Assembly (NCBI GenBank): GCA_030655715.1
Contig: JAUSPR010000164.1
Location: 1 to 7,340 of the forward strand
Direction of reading: 5' to 3'
DNA length: 7,340 nucleotides
From: Thermoplasmata archaeon
Lineage (GTDB): Archaea > Thermoplasmatota > Thermoplasmata > SG8-5
Below the pieces are notes generated by a model that saw nothing but the letters and a program-made list of their open reading frames with translations, searched no databases and was not told the DNA's origin. Of this stretch, positions 1-7,063 are shown in pieces; positions within the stretch are counted from its first letter, which is position 1, and each line of letters begins with the position of its first letter. Both the position numbers and the translations under genes were made by a program.

Positions 1-762
1 CACGATATACTGTTGAGAGTGGGCGATGTTTGCAAGGTTGAGTATGATAAGAAGATTGAAAAGATACGGAACGCCAGATGGAGATACATCGATGAGACCG
101 GGTTCAAGGTCAACGGTGAAAAATGGTGGCTGTGGATATTCCGAACCGATGACAATGACATTCTGGTTGTGATACGTAAATCCAGAGGCGGAAAGGTCCT
201 CGACGAAATACTCGGTGAAGATCACAAGGGTCCAGATGTTGCAGATGGATGGCGAGCTTACAATAGGATAGATACGCTTCAACGATGCTGGTCTCACCTC
301 ATACGAGAGGTGGATGACTTCAAAGATACATCCGACAATGGTAAACGATTATCAGAAGAAATCCATGCCAAATACAAGACATTGAAGGAGTTCTTGGATA
401 AAGGACCACCGATGGACGAAAGAGTGCGCCAAAAAACCATATTCGAGAAGAAACTCGAAGATACAGTCGATAGATACAGCCAATTCGAGGAGCTGAAGAA
501 GCCATTGACCTACATCAGAAACGGCTTCGGCAGTTGGTACACCTGTCTATTGTATCCAGGCATGGAACCGACAAACAACCTGGGTGAGCAGGCGATGCGG
601 GAGCATGTAATCATGAGAAAAATCATCGGATGCTTCCGTTCCGAGAATGGAGCGGAGAATTACCAGTACATCGCATCTCTCCTTGCATCGTGGAAATTGC
701 AGGGCAAGAACGGTTTCGAAGAACTGGAACACATTCTCAGAAGAGAACTATGCCTCAGCTAA
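1..762 (+). CDS. IS66-type transposase, C-terminal half (5' end outside window)
   Basis: This is probably the DDE transposase of an IS66-like insertion sequence, which cuts and joins DNA at the element's ends. The reading frame is open to base 1, so the TTG at 13 is unlikely to be the real start; about half of the usual roughly 450-550-residue protein is visible. Numbering from the TTG codon, the three family blocks appear in order: DETG with the first acidic residue (D27), DGWRAY (D78) followed by QRCWSHLIRE, and NNLGEQAMRE (E192), followed by the family's IIGCFRSENGAENYQYIASLL stretch in which residues 204-224 match the conserved arginine/serine-glycine-alanine-glutamate pattern. The catalytic D-D-E triad therefore looks intact and the frame has no stop before 760. 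No accessory IS66 genes (TnpA/TnpB) are visible, and I could not identify a terminal inverted repeat after the stop. It runs toward the large surface-protein operon, convergent with it. Confidence 0.88.
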   Translation, partial: HDILLRVGDVCKVEYDKKIEKIRNARWRYIDETGFKVNGEKWWLWIFRTDDNDILVVIRKSRGGKVLDEILGEDHKGPDVADGWRAYNRIDTLQRCWSHLIREVDDFKDTSDNGKRLSEEIHAKYKTLKEFLDKGPPMDERVRQKTIFEKKLEDTVDRYSQFEELKKPLTYIRNGFGSWYTCLLYPGMEPTNNLGEQAMREHVIMRKIIGCFRSENGAENYQYIASLLASWKLQGKNGFEELEHILRRELCLS

Positions 763-791
763 ACAAATACAAAAGAAGAATAGGATTCAGA

Positions 792-1012
792 TGCTCGAAA
801 ATCAAGAGGGCGATGGGTTCTGTTGCGAATGCTGGTAATAACAAAATGGTGTTGCTTCAATCTTGTGCGTTGCAGAGACCGGATGTAGGCTGGTTTATGA
901 CTCTCGGAATCGCTTATAATTGTTTTAAACCTCAAATACAGTGCCTTTAAACAACCAGACATCAGGAGTCGCATCGCCAGTCCCGAACAGCGGGTCCGCG
1001 ATGTTTGCAGGC
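792..1012. repeat. Left unit of a diverged direct repeat (partner 1092-1312)
   Basis: Aligned by eye with 1092-1312, this unit keeps an offset of exactly 300 bases at both ends (TGCTCGAAAATCA at 792 and 1092; TCCGCGAT at 995 and 1295). Small compensating gaps occur in the middle. Over 925-1011 I count 24 differences in 87 bases (about 72% identity), and over 881-924 I count 13 in 44 (about 70%). The unit covers the last codons of a lost paralog of the large surface-protein gene plus about 130 bases of its downstream sequence, so it most likely derives from a tandem gene duplication. Confidence 0.85.
925..1011 (-). pseudogene. C-terminal remnant of a paralog of the 1585-residue surface protein
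   Basis: On the minus strand this encodes 28 residues and a TAA stop. They align without gaps to the last 28 residues of the large protein encoded at 1225-5982: 26 of 28 are identical, the two changes being Lys to Ala and Tyr to Phe. The shared core includes PANIADPLFGTGD and TPDVWLFKGTV. The DNA is only about 72% identical, so nearly all changes are silent. Upstream of the remnant the frame stays open to a TGA near 1066 but has no start and no similarity to the large protein, so the rest of the paralog is gone. Inference: an ancient tandem paralog was under protein-level selection for a long time and was later removed by deletion, leaving its tail. Expression as a peptide is unlikely. Confidence 0.8.
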
Positions 1013-1067
1013 GAGTATTTTTCTTTATAATTTTCTGCGCTGGCTCGGGCTGTAAAGAAAAATATTC
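1013..1067. other. 17-bp imperfect hairpin with T/A-rich arms, possible bidirectional terminator
   Basis: Bases 1013-1029 pair with 1051-1067 over 17 consecutive positions, two of them G.T/G.U type, leaving a 21-base loop. The arms contain ATTTTTCTTT on one strand and AATATTTTTCTTTAC on the other, so transcripts of either strand carry a U-rich stem. It lies between convergent transcription units (transposase on plus, surface-protein operon on minus) and exactly at the point where similarity between the two repeat units ends. A terminator or a deletion-junction scar are both possible; no direct evidence separates them. Confidence 0.5.
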
Positions 1068-1091
1068 AGTAAAAAGAAACACGCCCTCACC

Positions 1092-1312
1092 TGCTCGAAA
1101 ATCAGATTGGCTATGGGTTCTGAATGGGGTGATGAAGCAAACAGAAATGGTGTCGATTAAATCTTGTTCATTGCGGGGATTTATGTTGGCTGGTTTGTTT
1201 CGTTTGAAATCGCTAGTAATTGTATCAAACTTCATAGACTGTTCCCTTGAACAACCAAACATCTGGTGTTTTGTCTCCAGTTCCAAATAATGGATCCGCG
1301 ATATTTGCTGGC
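1092..1312. repeat. Right unit of the diverged direct repeat (partner 792-1012)
   Basis: This is the partner of the left unit. Bases 1225-1312 are the 3' end of the intact large gene and 1092-1224 are its downstream region. The downstream parts of the two units remain similar (for example GGTTCTG, AAATGGTGT, ATCTTGT and GGCTGGTTT recur in the same order), even though neither encodes a convincing protein. Confidence 0.85.
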
Positions 1313-4300
1313 ATCTTCTCTATATATGCTCCGAAATTAATTCTCCACTGGCCCATGTCCTTGCCAACCAGGGCAGCCAGCGCCGGTATATTTGCCTCGA
1401 TGCGCCCTGCCAGTTTTATCGGCGGCATGTCCTCCTCATTAGAAGTGGCCTTCTTAAGCATTTTAGGCATCTGGACCATGCCGTAAAAATCCAGCCTGAC
1501 ATACAAATGTTCGGGAACATCCGCAGCAAGTTTCGGGTATTGAGCAGGTTGAGTGGGCTTGCCAAATTTAGCCAGGAATGCTGCCACGGAACCGATGACC
1601 CATCTCAGTATCGCGGCCAAAGTATCGCCGCCTTCAATGACGAAACTAAGAGTTATTCCACCGCCTCCCGAACCTGTCATATCAGTTAGCTGGACATCCA
1701 GAAATAATGATGTTTCAATCACCGACCGCTCGATAATCAGCAGCACATCTTCGATGAATCTTTGGATGAACTGGGTAACAAGTTTCACAATGAAATCCAA
1801 AGACAGTTCCAACTGATCCTTCAGACTCTGCCAGGTGGTATTGAATGCGCCTTTCAGCAATGCCCAGACTAGTGGTTTGAACTCGATGTCAATGGCCGCG
1901 TTTTCAGCGCCGATGGAACCCTGCGTGAAATTCCATTTTCCTGCCAGTGTGAGATTGGCACCATTCGGGTTGCGCTGCCAGGTGGCCTGACAGCCTGACG
2001 GTCCGATGGAAATATCGTTTATAAATCCACTATCTGGCTCGGAAATTACCGGAGTTGAATCAATCACGGCACCGCCAGGGTCAATCAATTCAAGTTTAAA
2101 CGACTCAGTCGGAAGGCTGGAATTGAGATACTGGACAATATAATATCCAAACGGTTCCAGCACTACTGTCGAGTTGAAAGTAACATTGGCCTCTGGGAGG
2201 ATGCTTGAACCCAGCACCCAGCCATCCATGCTCGCATTCTGAGACAGTGGGTTGTAAAGCTCCACCCACTGATTTCCTTCGTCCAGGCCACGAGGATTCA
2301 TCTCAACCTCATTGATGACGACATTGTCTTCCTCCAGGCCCCGAAGTGTGTACACAATTTCCAGGCCGGCATTAACTGACGCCTTCATTCCCAAAAACGG
2401 GATAGGAATATTGGAGAGCGCCGCGCCCACACCGGGAATGTCCTGCAACGAGTACTGGATCGAGTCATAGCACTCCACAACCGGAATAGCCAGTTCCAGG
2501 CCCCAACCGTTTCCAGTGCCAGTGCACTCAACCAGATGGTCCTGAAGAACCATGAAAGGGTCCACATTAATATCCAGCATGAAATCAAAAATATCGATAT
2601 TTGCCTTCAATAGCAAATCATAGCCCATGTCTAGCTCTGCTGCCACATCCTCGGAAAGCGACCATAATTCAAGACAGACATCGAATCCGGCGCCGAAAAT
2701 CTCGCCTTCAGTCCCGACAGTGAGCATTTTCCCCCCCTCGCCAGCATTAATGTTGTCCATTTCTTCATCGGTCGCGAAAGCCACGAGGAAGTTAAACCCG
2801 AAAAGACTGAATCTGAACTCCGAGCCGTCTGGCAGCAGGTCGATTATCCAGTCAACTATGGAATTGAATACCCAATCCGCAATATCCCGGAGATATTCCT
2901 GAACTTTCTCGACCAGAAATCCGATAATCTCGGTGATGAGGTTCATTATGTCGGATGCATAAGCGAGCAACTTTCCCACAATGTCAGCGAAGAAATCTAC
3001 AATCTTCATGACCTGGTCGATAATCCAATTTATCGGACCGGCAATGGTTTCCCAGACCCATTCGAAGAACGCCCCCACTATGTCGAGGAGCTTTTCCGCA
3101 TCGCCCGCGAGCGTGCTGGTGCTCGCATACTCCACTCCAGAAAGATCCCAACCTGAATACGCCAGCACAGGAATATCCAGGTTCAATTCGATAATCTTAT
3201 CCAGGCAGACCGGTTCGTGCGTCCCGTCACCCAGGTATGGCAGTGAGCTGCTAGTTACCTGAATCCTCACTTCACCTTGAATTGTGACATTCCAGAGATT
3301 TTCAAAAGGCCTTTCATTGAATGTCGCAACGTCCGTATAATGCACGCCCATGGGATTGGAGATGCTGACTGCCAGAACTCCGGCCGAAGTTCCAGTTCCG
3401 ACGTCCAACGCACCGTCCGGTTGTCTCACGTCAAAGGTCTCGGTCCAGACGGTTCCCCTATTCCTGGCTGTCTCATACTCGCCTTCATACATATCGAATC
3501 CGATGATTCCAGAATCATCCGAATAAAGTAATTCAGGCGAATACTGGGTGTTGGAAACCTCGCCGCTCCAGATTATTCCATCCAGAACCTTGATTACCAT
3601 GTCCCTGGCCAACCCGACAAACGATGATGCATCGGAACTGATGAATTTCAAAAAGATGCTGTTCGATAAACTGCTGATAGTGCCCTCCAGTGCCTGCATG
3701 AACAGGCCGTTTTCCGGATTGTCGAAGCCGACCCACTTAGCCTCGGCATCCCGCAATCTGGAATATGCGGTTTCTGCGAACGGTAGGATATCCGCAGTCA
3801 AGGCAGGCATGTTTTGTTCAAGTAATACTCTCGCATAGACAGCCGTATTCGGCTCCGCCGCGCAATCATAAGGGTATGGTTCGTCCACAAAGCCCCTTGC
3901 ATGGCCCAGATCATTGTATATTGAATAATCTTCTGAATATGTGCCAGCTTCCACTATATTTTTTGTGGAATTTTGCAGCATGGACATGGACAGAGAAAAC
4001 AGCGCACTGTTCGTACAGGCATCCTTGTCCACGATTACATCATAATTTTGTGAAACGAACTCCATCAATCGAAGCGTGAGTTGCGACTGGCTGTTTGTCA
4101 ACACGGCCAGAAGTGAATTTATAGTTCCCGGATTGGCCTGGAGATGCTGCACTGTATCGGTGATAACCTGGTCTATCATGTCCCTCATGCCCTGGAGCGT
4201 GGACGTTCGATCTTTCGGGTCAATGGCAAATTGGCCGTCAGCGTATCCTGATAAAGTTAAATTTTTCGTTCCCATAAAAGAGGTAATCAAGCTGGAAAGC

Positions 4301-5982
4301 TGGTATGTGACATTCTTCACCGCATCTCTGATTGTATCATAAATCACATCCTCACCAGGTGCATAATGCAGTTCATAAAAGTCTTTCCACAGATCTAACA
4401 TTTCAGGTGTCTGCCGAATCATGCTGGCGGGTTGAAAATCTGCCAGATATCCGCTCGGGAAGGAACTGGCAATGCTGCTCACAGTGTCAGCCGTAACATT
4501 CTGGACATTAAGCGATGCATGGTGCCGCTCTCCCACAAGCTGGCTATCTGCATCAAATATTGGCTCGGAATACTCGCTGACCAGCTGGGTGCAATTTCCT
4601 GAATAATGGAAAACCGCATTGATAGGTTGGAGCACATCCAGCACCGCAAGGTCAGTGGGCGCGAATGGGCCGACCCCAACCACAACGCCGGGCATCACAA
4701 TTTCTGCGGGGGGCCATTCCAAGCTCGCTGTATTCGTCAGCAGCCATTTTGTGACCTGTTCGGCCTCCTTCCGGTTTTCGCCATCATCTCCCCAGATGAG
4801 CTGGCTGAGTGTTTTTCCGACATCCTCTATCATCCCCCCCAGCGTCTGGACGCTTTTGTATACCGCATTGGCCAGGTCCATGATTCCGAAATAATCCAGA
4901 TACTTCAGAATGAACTGGTCCACTATTGCATTGAATGCCTGTGCCAGAATCATGTCCGCGGGAATCTCCCGATCGCCCAAGCCAGTGAATATGGCCACAA
5001 TATCTGCCGGGTCCAGCGTTCCCGAGTTCACATATTCCTCGAATAGTGATTTCAGAGATCCGGAACCGAGTCCCAGCGTGTCCAACTCAAGGACTACCGC
5101 TTCATCGTAGCTACGAAACAACCTGACAGTCTCCAGAAGCACAGCAAGATTTACAGCCAGCCTCACATCCGCCATCCCGATAATATCTGAAGTCAAGCCA
5201 GGCGCATCATCCAGCCCTGAGCCATAGCCTTCAAGAACTCTGAACTGGGCAATTGTTGTTAGCATGTATTTCACAGCCCTGGCAAGTCCCATTGCATTGT
5301 TCTCGGCTCCGCTCTCCAGGGCCATGGCCTTGGAGTTCAACAAGGGAAACGGAGAATTCACGCTCTTCTGAAATGATATCTCTCTCTCACTGGCTGTACC
5401 GGAACGTGTGTTCCTGACCGTGCAATTTCCAAATCCCACAACATTATATCTGGCTAACGCAGAAGTCTCGTCACATTTTTCTCCGGTGACAGTGTCCAGC
5501 ACCTCGACAGTGGCATTGGTGCTAGTTCCGGAACCATCCTTGAGGGTGATGTTGGTTTCCACAGTCTTGTTCGATGGCACCAGGTCATGTAAATTTCTCT
5601 CCTCCAGGAAAATTGAAGAGTTGAAATTTCTGACTTCCACCAGATAGGGGTCGATAAACAAAGGAAAAACTTGGTTCAGATATTCAGTATAATTCTCCTG
5701 AAAACAAATATCCAACATGGATTGATTGCACAGGAACTGGGTGGATGCCGCAACTGCTTTCGAGGCAATGTAGAACCCCTCCAGAGCCATTTTCTCCTCT
5801 ATCTGATTCAGTATAGTCTCTTGCCTGGTTACCTCGGCACCCACCAGCCTCAACCCGGCTTCCTGCCGCTGGATTCCGCCAAGATAAGCCATGCTGAAAA
5901 TGGATAGCATGAGTATAAGAACCGCAACCATGGCGAACGGTACTCTGGCGCTCTCATCCGAGGTTATTCTTCGCCTGGCCAT
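1225..5982 (-). CDS. Giant membrane-anchored surface protein with embedded lamin-tail domain (1585 residues)
   Basis: I do not recognise the family with certainty. The N-terminus has a basic start, then ESARVPFAMVAVLILMLSIF, a single membrane segment at about residues 17-37; the RVPFA-V-VL head resembles, from memory, large haloarchaeal envelope proteins found beside pilin-like genes. The rest is probably extracellular: about 20 N-x-S/T sequons are scattered along it. Residues about 961-1050 form a long amphipathic helical stretch rich in W, I, D and F, and 1385-1425 a second. Residues about 1220-1358 (DNA 1909-2325) match a lamin-tail domain: INEVEMNP, GNQWVELYNP, GWVLGSS, then ATWQRNPNG and GSIGAEN. 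The chosen ATG overlaps the upstream TGA as TGATG with GGTGG four bases before it; an in-frame GTG at 5994 is the alternative. A structural, adhesive or scaffold role is inference. A tail fragment of a paralog lies downstream. Confidence 0.85.
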   Translation of the reverse strand: MARRRITSDESARVPFAMVAVLILMLSIFSMAYLGGIQRQEAGLRLVGAEVTRQETILNQIEEKMALEGFYIASKAVAASTQFLCNQSMLDICFQENYTEYLNQVFPLFIDPYLVEVRNFNSSIFLEERNLHDLVPSNKTVETNITLKDGSGTSTNATVEVLDTVTGEKCDETSALARYNVVGFGNCTVRNTRSGTASEREISFQKSVNSPFPLLNSKAMALESGAENNAMGLARAVKYMLTTIAQFRVLEGYGSGLDDAPGLTSDIIGMADVRLAVNLAVLLETVRLFRSYDEAVVLELDTLGLGSGSLKSLFEEYVNSGTLDPADIVAIFTGLGDREIPADMILAQAFNAIVDQFILKYLDYFGIMDLANAVYKSVQTLGGMIEDVGKTLSQLIWGDDGENRKEAEQVTKWLLTNTASLEWPPAEIVMPGVVVGVGPFAPTDLAVLDVLQPINAVFHYSGNCTQLVSEYSEPIFDADSQLVGERHHASLNVQNVTADTVSSIASSFPSGYLADFQPASMIRQTPEMLDLWKDFYELHYAPGEDVIYDTIRDAVKNVTYQLSSLITSFMGTKNLTLSGYADGQFAIDPKDRTSTLQGMRDMIDQVITDTVQHLQANPGTINSLLAVLTNSQSQLTLRLMEFVSQNYDVIVDKDACTNSALFSLSMSMLQNSTKNIVEAGTYSEDYSIYNDLGHARGFVDEPYPYDCAAEPNTAVYARVLLEQNMPALTADILPFAETAYSRLRDAEAKWVGFDNPENGLFMQALEGTISSLSNSIFLKFISSDASSFVGLARDMVIKVLDGIIWSGEVSNTQYSPELLYSDDSGIIGFDMYEGEYETARNRGTVWTETFDVRQPDGALDVGTGTSAGVLAVSISNPMGVHYTDVATFNERPFENLWNVTIQGEVRIQVTSSSLPYLGDGTHEPVCLDKIIELNLDIPVLAYSGWDLSGVEYASTSTLAGDAEKLLDIVGAFFEWVWETIAGPINWIIDQVMKIVDFFADIVGKLLAYASDIMNLITEIIGFLVEKVQEYLRDIADWVFNSIVDWIIDLLPDGSEFRFSLFGFNFLVAFATDEEMDNINAGEGGKMLTVGTEGEIFGAGFDVCLELWSLSEDVAAELDMGYDLLLKANIDIFDFMLDINVDPFMVLQDHLVECTGTGNGWGLELAIPVVECYDSIQYSLQDIPGVGAALSNIPIPFLGMKASVNAGLEIVYTLRGLEEDNVVINEVEMNPRGLDEGNQWVELYNPLSQNASMDGWVLGSSILPEANVTFNSTVVLEPFGYYIVQYLNSSLPTESFKLELIDPGGAVIDSTPVISEPDSGFINDISIGPSGCQATWQRNPNGANLTLAGKWNFTQGSIGAENAAIDIEFKPLVWALLKGAFNTTWQSLKDQLELSLDFIVKLVTQFIQRFIEDVLLIIERSVIETSLFLDVQLTDMTGSGGGGITLSFVIEGGDTLAAILRWVIGSVAAFLAKFGKPTQPAQYPKLAADVPEHLYVRLDFYGMVQMPKMLKKATSNEEDMPPIKLAGRIEANIPALAALVGKDMGQWRINFGAYIEKMPANIADPLFGTGDKTPDVWLFKGTVYEV
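1909..2325 (-). other. Lamin-tail (LTD) domain within the giant surface protein
   Basis: Residues about 1220-1358 of the large protein begin with VVINEVEMNPRG, continue with QWVELYNP and MDGWVLGSS, and end with the W-R-P-G-rich block ATWQRNPNG followed by W-F-T-Q-GSIG. This order (INE...NP, W-E-L-Y-N, GW-L, then a W...G closing motif) is the pattern of the immunoglobulin-like lamin-tail fold that occurs in secreted prokaryotic proteins, often as an accessory module. It contains several sequons (NAS, NVT, NST, NSS, NLT, NFT), in keeping with an extracellular position. The domain probably mediates binding or assembly; its partner is unknown. Confidence 0.8.
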
Positions 5983-6491
5983 CAGACCACCCACACATAA
6001 ACTGTGATTGTGACGTTTTCACCAGTTTCACCTGGAAATATCGAGACCTGGCTGGCACAATGTTCGATTGGCAGCTCGTTGCTCGTTATCAGGATATCAT
6101 CGCAAGAAATGGCACAATCCAGCCCCGATCGGAGCAAGGCTCTAGCGACATCCAAAATTCTTTGATTATATGTAGAAAAATCGCATGATGCATCCGCGCG
6201 AAGAATTATTTCCTCATCGCACAATAGCTGGCTGATGCTTTTTCCTGACTCCCCTAACAATACAGCAGACCCGCTCGAATCAAGATATTCCATGCCTCCG
6301 AGTTCCATCGCCAAAACCGTGCTTGCATAATCACTGGTATACTGTTGAAGACCCCGAAATTCCAATTCCTCCAAACCCACGGACCCGTTCGAACCTATCA
6401 CAACCGCGCTGGCAATCAGCATGATGGTCATGAAAAGAATGACATCCACGACTGCAATTTGACCATCTCGATTTCGAGATAAACGCTTCAT
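5982..6491 (-). CDS. Class III signal peptide (type IV pilin-like) protein, 169 residues
   Basis: This is probably a pilin-like or minor-pilin subunit processed by an archaeal prepilin peptidase of the EppA/PibD type. Residues 1-10 are basic and end in RNRDG; the likely cleavage is after Gly10, giving a mature start QIAVVD and a hydrophobic helix at about 12-33. The usual acidic residue of this motif is Asp16 here instead of the more common Glu. The remainder is a soluble domain with five cysteines (91, 103, 126, 130, 145) and one sequon near the end (NVT, 159), ending in a beta-like TITVYVWVV. The ATG is well supported: GGAGG lies 8 bases upstream and ATGA overlaps the preceding gene's stop, while its own TGA overlaps the next gene's ATG. 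It is the middle gene of a translationally coupled trio. The five cysteines suggest disulfides; the exact role is inference. Confidence 0.82.
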   Translation of the reverse strand: MKRLSRNRDGQIAVVDVILFMTIMLIASAVVIGSNGSVGLEELEFRGLQQYTSDYASTVLAMELGGMEYLDSSGSAVLLGESGKSISQLLCDEEIILRADASCDFSTYNQRILDVARALLRSGLDCAISCDDILITSNELPIEHCASQVSIFPGETGENVTITVYVWVV

Positions 6492-6970
6492 GAATCCAGC
6501 CTCCAGATGGTCACGGCGACTCTTGCCGCAGCCATTTTTCCTCCCATGTCCACATTCACGCAGGTATGGGCAGTTGCAAAATCCGTAGCTTGGGCAATTT
6601 CCGAACTCTGGATTGTCAGATTTAAATTGGATTGACCATCGGAATCAATACAATTTATTACCACTCTGTAACCGAATCCCAATAATGTGGAATTGAATTC
6701 CTCGAAAAACGACTCTTCAGACAAGTTCAGGAGAACCTTTGAATCATAGGTCCCAGGCTGGCCATCCATTCCGAGAACTTTGGAGTTTCTCACCATGCCA
6801 GCAAAAACAATACAATCTTCCTGAAGGGCGAGATAATCTGAATTCTCATTCCAGGAAATCGAAGCATGAGCCACGCTCACTGAAAACAGGGAAATCGCCA
6901 CCAGAACAACAAGCAAGCTGGGCAGTTCCTCAAATGCACCCGCAATAGCATCGTTTCCGACCCTAACCAA
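6488..6970 (-). CDS. Pilin-like membrane-anchored secreted protein, 160 residues
   Basis: Family not recognised. The protein starts with a short hydrophilic segment (MVRVGNDAIAGAFEELP), then one hydrophobic helix at about residues 18-37, then a roughly 120-residue domain with three sequons (NLS 82, NST 93, NLT 117) and three cysteines (53, 107, 137). This layout is that of pilin-like or small type IV secretion-type envelope proteins, although no clear class III cleavage site is visible. I choose the TTG at 6970 because GGAGAGAG (6982-6975) lies 4 bases before it. An upstream in-frame TTG at 7009 would add 13 residues but is preceded by a weak site and sits within T5 tracts. The stop overlaps the next gene's ATG by 4 bases. 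As first gene of the operon it likely sets expression of the large surface protein. Confidence 0.75.
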   Translation of the reverse strand: MVRVGNDAIAGAFEELPSLLVVLVAISLFSVSVAHASISWNENSDYLALQEDCIVFAGMVRNSKVLGMDGQPGTYDSKVLLNLSEESFFEEFNSTLLGFGYRVVINCIDSDGQSNLNLTIQSSEIAQATDFATAHTCVNVDMGGKMAAARVAVTIWRLDS

Positions 6971-6974
6971 TCGA

Positions 6975-6982
6975 CTCTCTCC
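6975..6982 (-). promoter_or_regulatory. Shine-Dalgarno site deciding the TTG start at 6970
   Basis: On the minus strand GGAGAGAG is followed by TCGA and then the TTG codon. It is the only strong purine-rich site near either candidate TTG start and argues for the shorter 160-residue form. Confidence 0.6.
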
Positions 6983-7039
6983 GAGGGGTAGTAAGGTGAA
7001 AAAGTACAAAAACCCTTTTACTGTTCAAATGCCGAGAAA

Positions 7040-7062
7040 GCCCAGCCCTGTGGGACTGAGGC
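7040..7062 (-). terminator. GC-rich hairpin followed by a T-rich stretch, possible attenuator or RNA 3' end
   Basis: On the minus strand GCC pairs with GGC, CAG with CTG and CCC with GGG around an ACA triloop, giving 9 pairs with two single bulged T residues, followed directly by TTTCT. The hairpin stands out as a GC-rich island and begins one base after the inverted-repeat element. It resembles a factor-independent terminator, but archaeal termination depends mostly on U-tracts, which here come some 30-40 bases later (7008-7012 and 6999-7003). Terminator or attenuator function is inference. Confidence 0.4.
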
Positions 7063-7063
7063 G

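Larger units (their letters stand above)
763..1224. other. 462-base region without an intact gene, containing a decayed duplication
   Basis: No intact gene is supported here. The stretch consists of a short AT-rich spacer after the transposase (763-791), the left unit of a direct repeat (792-1012) that includes a gene remnant, an 80-base unique interval with a long hairpin, and the beginning of the right repeat unit (1092 onward). A 175-codon minus-strand open frame crosses it (759-1286) but looks like an accident of the repeat: the two halves are much less alike as protein in that frame than as DNA. The end of the IS66 element should lie somewhere after 762 but I cannot place it. Confidence 0.7.

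Noticed and set aside
3..13. CGATATACTGT at the window start also occurs on the minus strand at 7181-7171.
   Set aside because: An 11-base match between two places in 7.3 kb on either strand is expected several times by chance, and the flanks differ.
630..950. Plus-strand open frames overlapping the end of the transposase and running into the repeat.
   Set aside because: They overlap the conserved transposase C-terminus in another frame and continue into the decayed repeat, with no family resemblance.
1201..1230. The string AATCGCTAGTAAT resembles a well-known 16S rRNA segment.
   Set aside because: The flanking bases do not continue as rRNA, and the left repeat copy (909-920) does not preserve the match. 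It is a chance similarity.
759..1286. A 175-codon minus-strand open frame overlapping the end of the large gene, whose translation contains two similar halves.
   Set aside because: The internal repeat is explained by the 300-base DNA repeat, which keeps frame. The two halves are poorly conserved as protein in this frame, whereas the overlapping 28 codons in the large gene's frame are 93% identical. It is treated as a shadow.
2730..2737. C homopolymer tracts in the large gene (here and near 4834) as possible phase-variation or frameshift sites.
   Set aside because: The tracts are short and the frame is intact through both. Nothing indicates slippage.
1247..5907. Many plus-strand open frames of 60-146 codons within the large gene and a few alternative minus frames.
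   Set aside because: All lie inside the intact 1585-codon gene, lack plausible start sites or recognisable motifs, and have compositions typical of antisense shadows.
5982..5994. Alternative GTG start for the large gene four codons upstream.
   Set aside because: The ATG overlapping the upstream stop (TGATG) with a GGTGG site four bases before it is the better start. The four extra residues add nothing recognisable.
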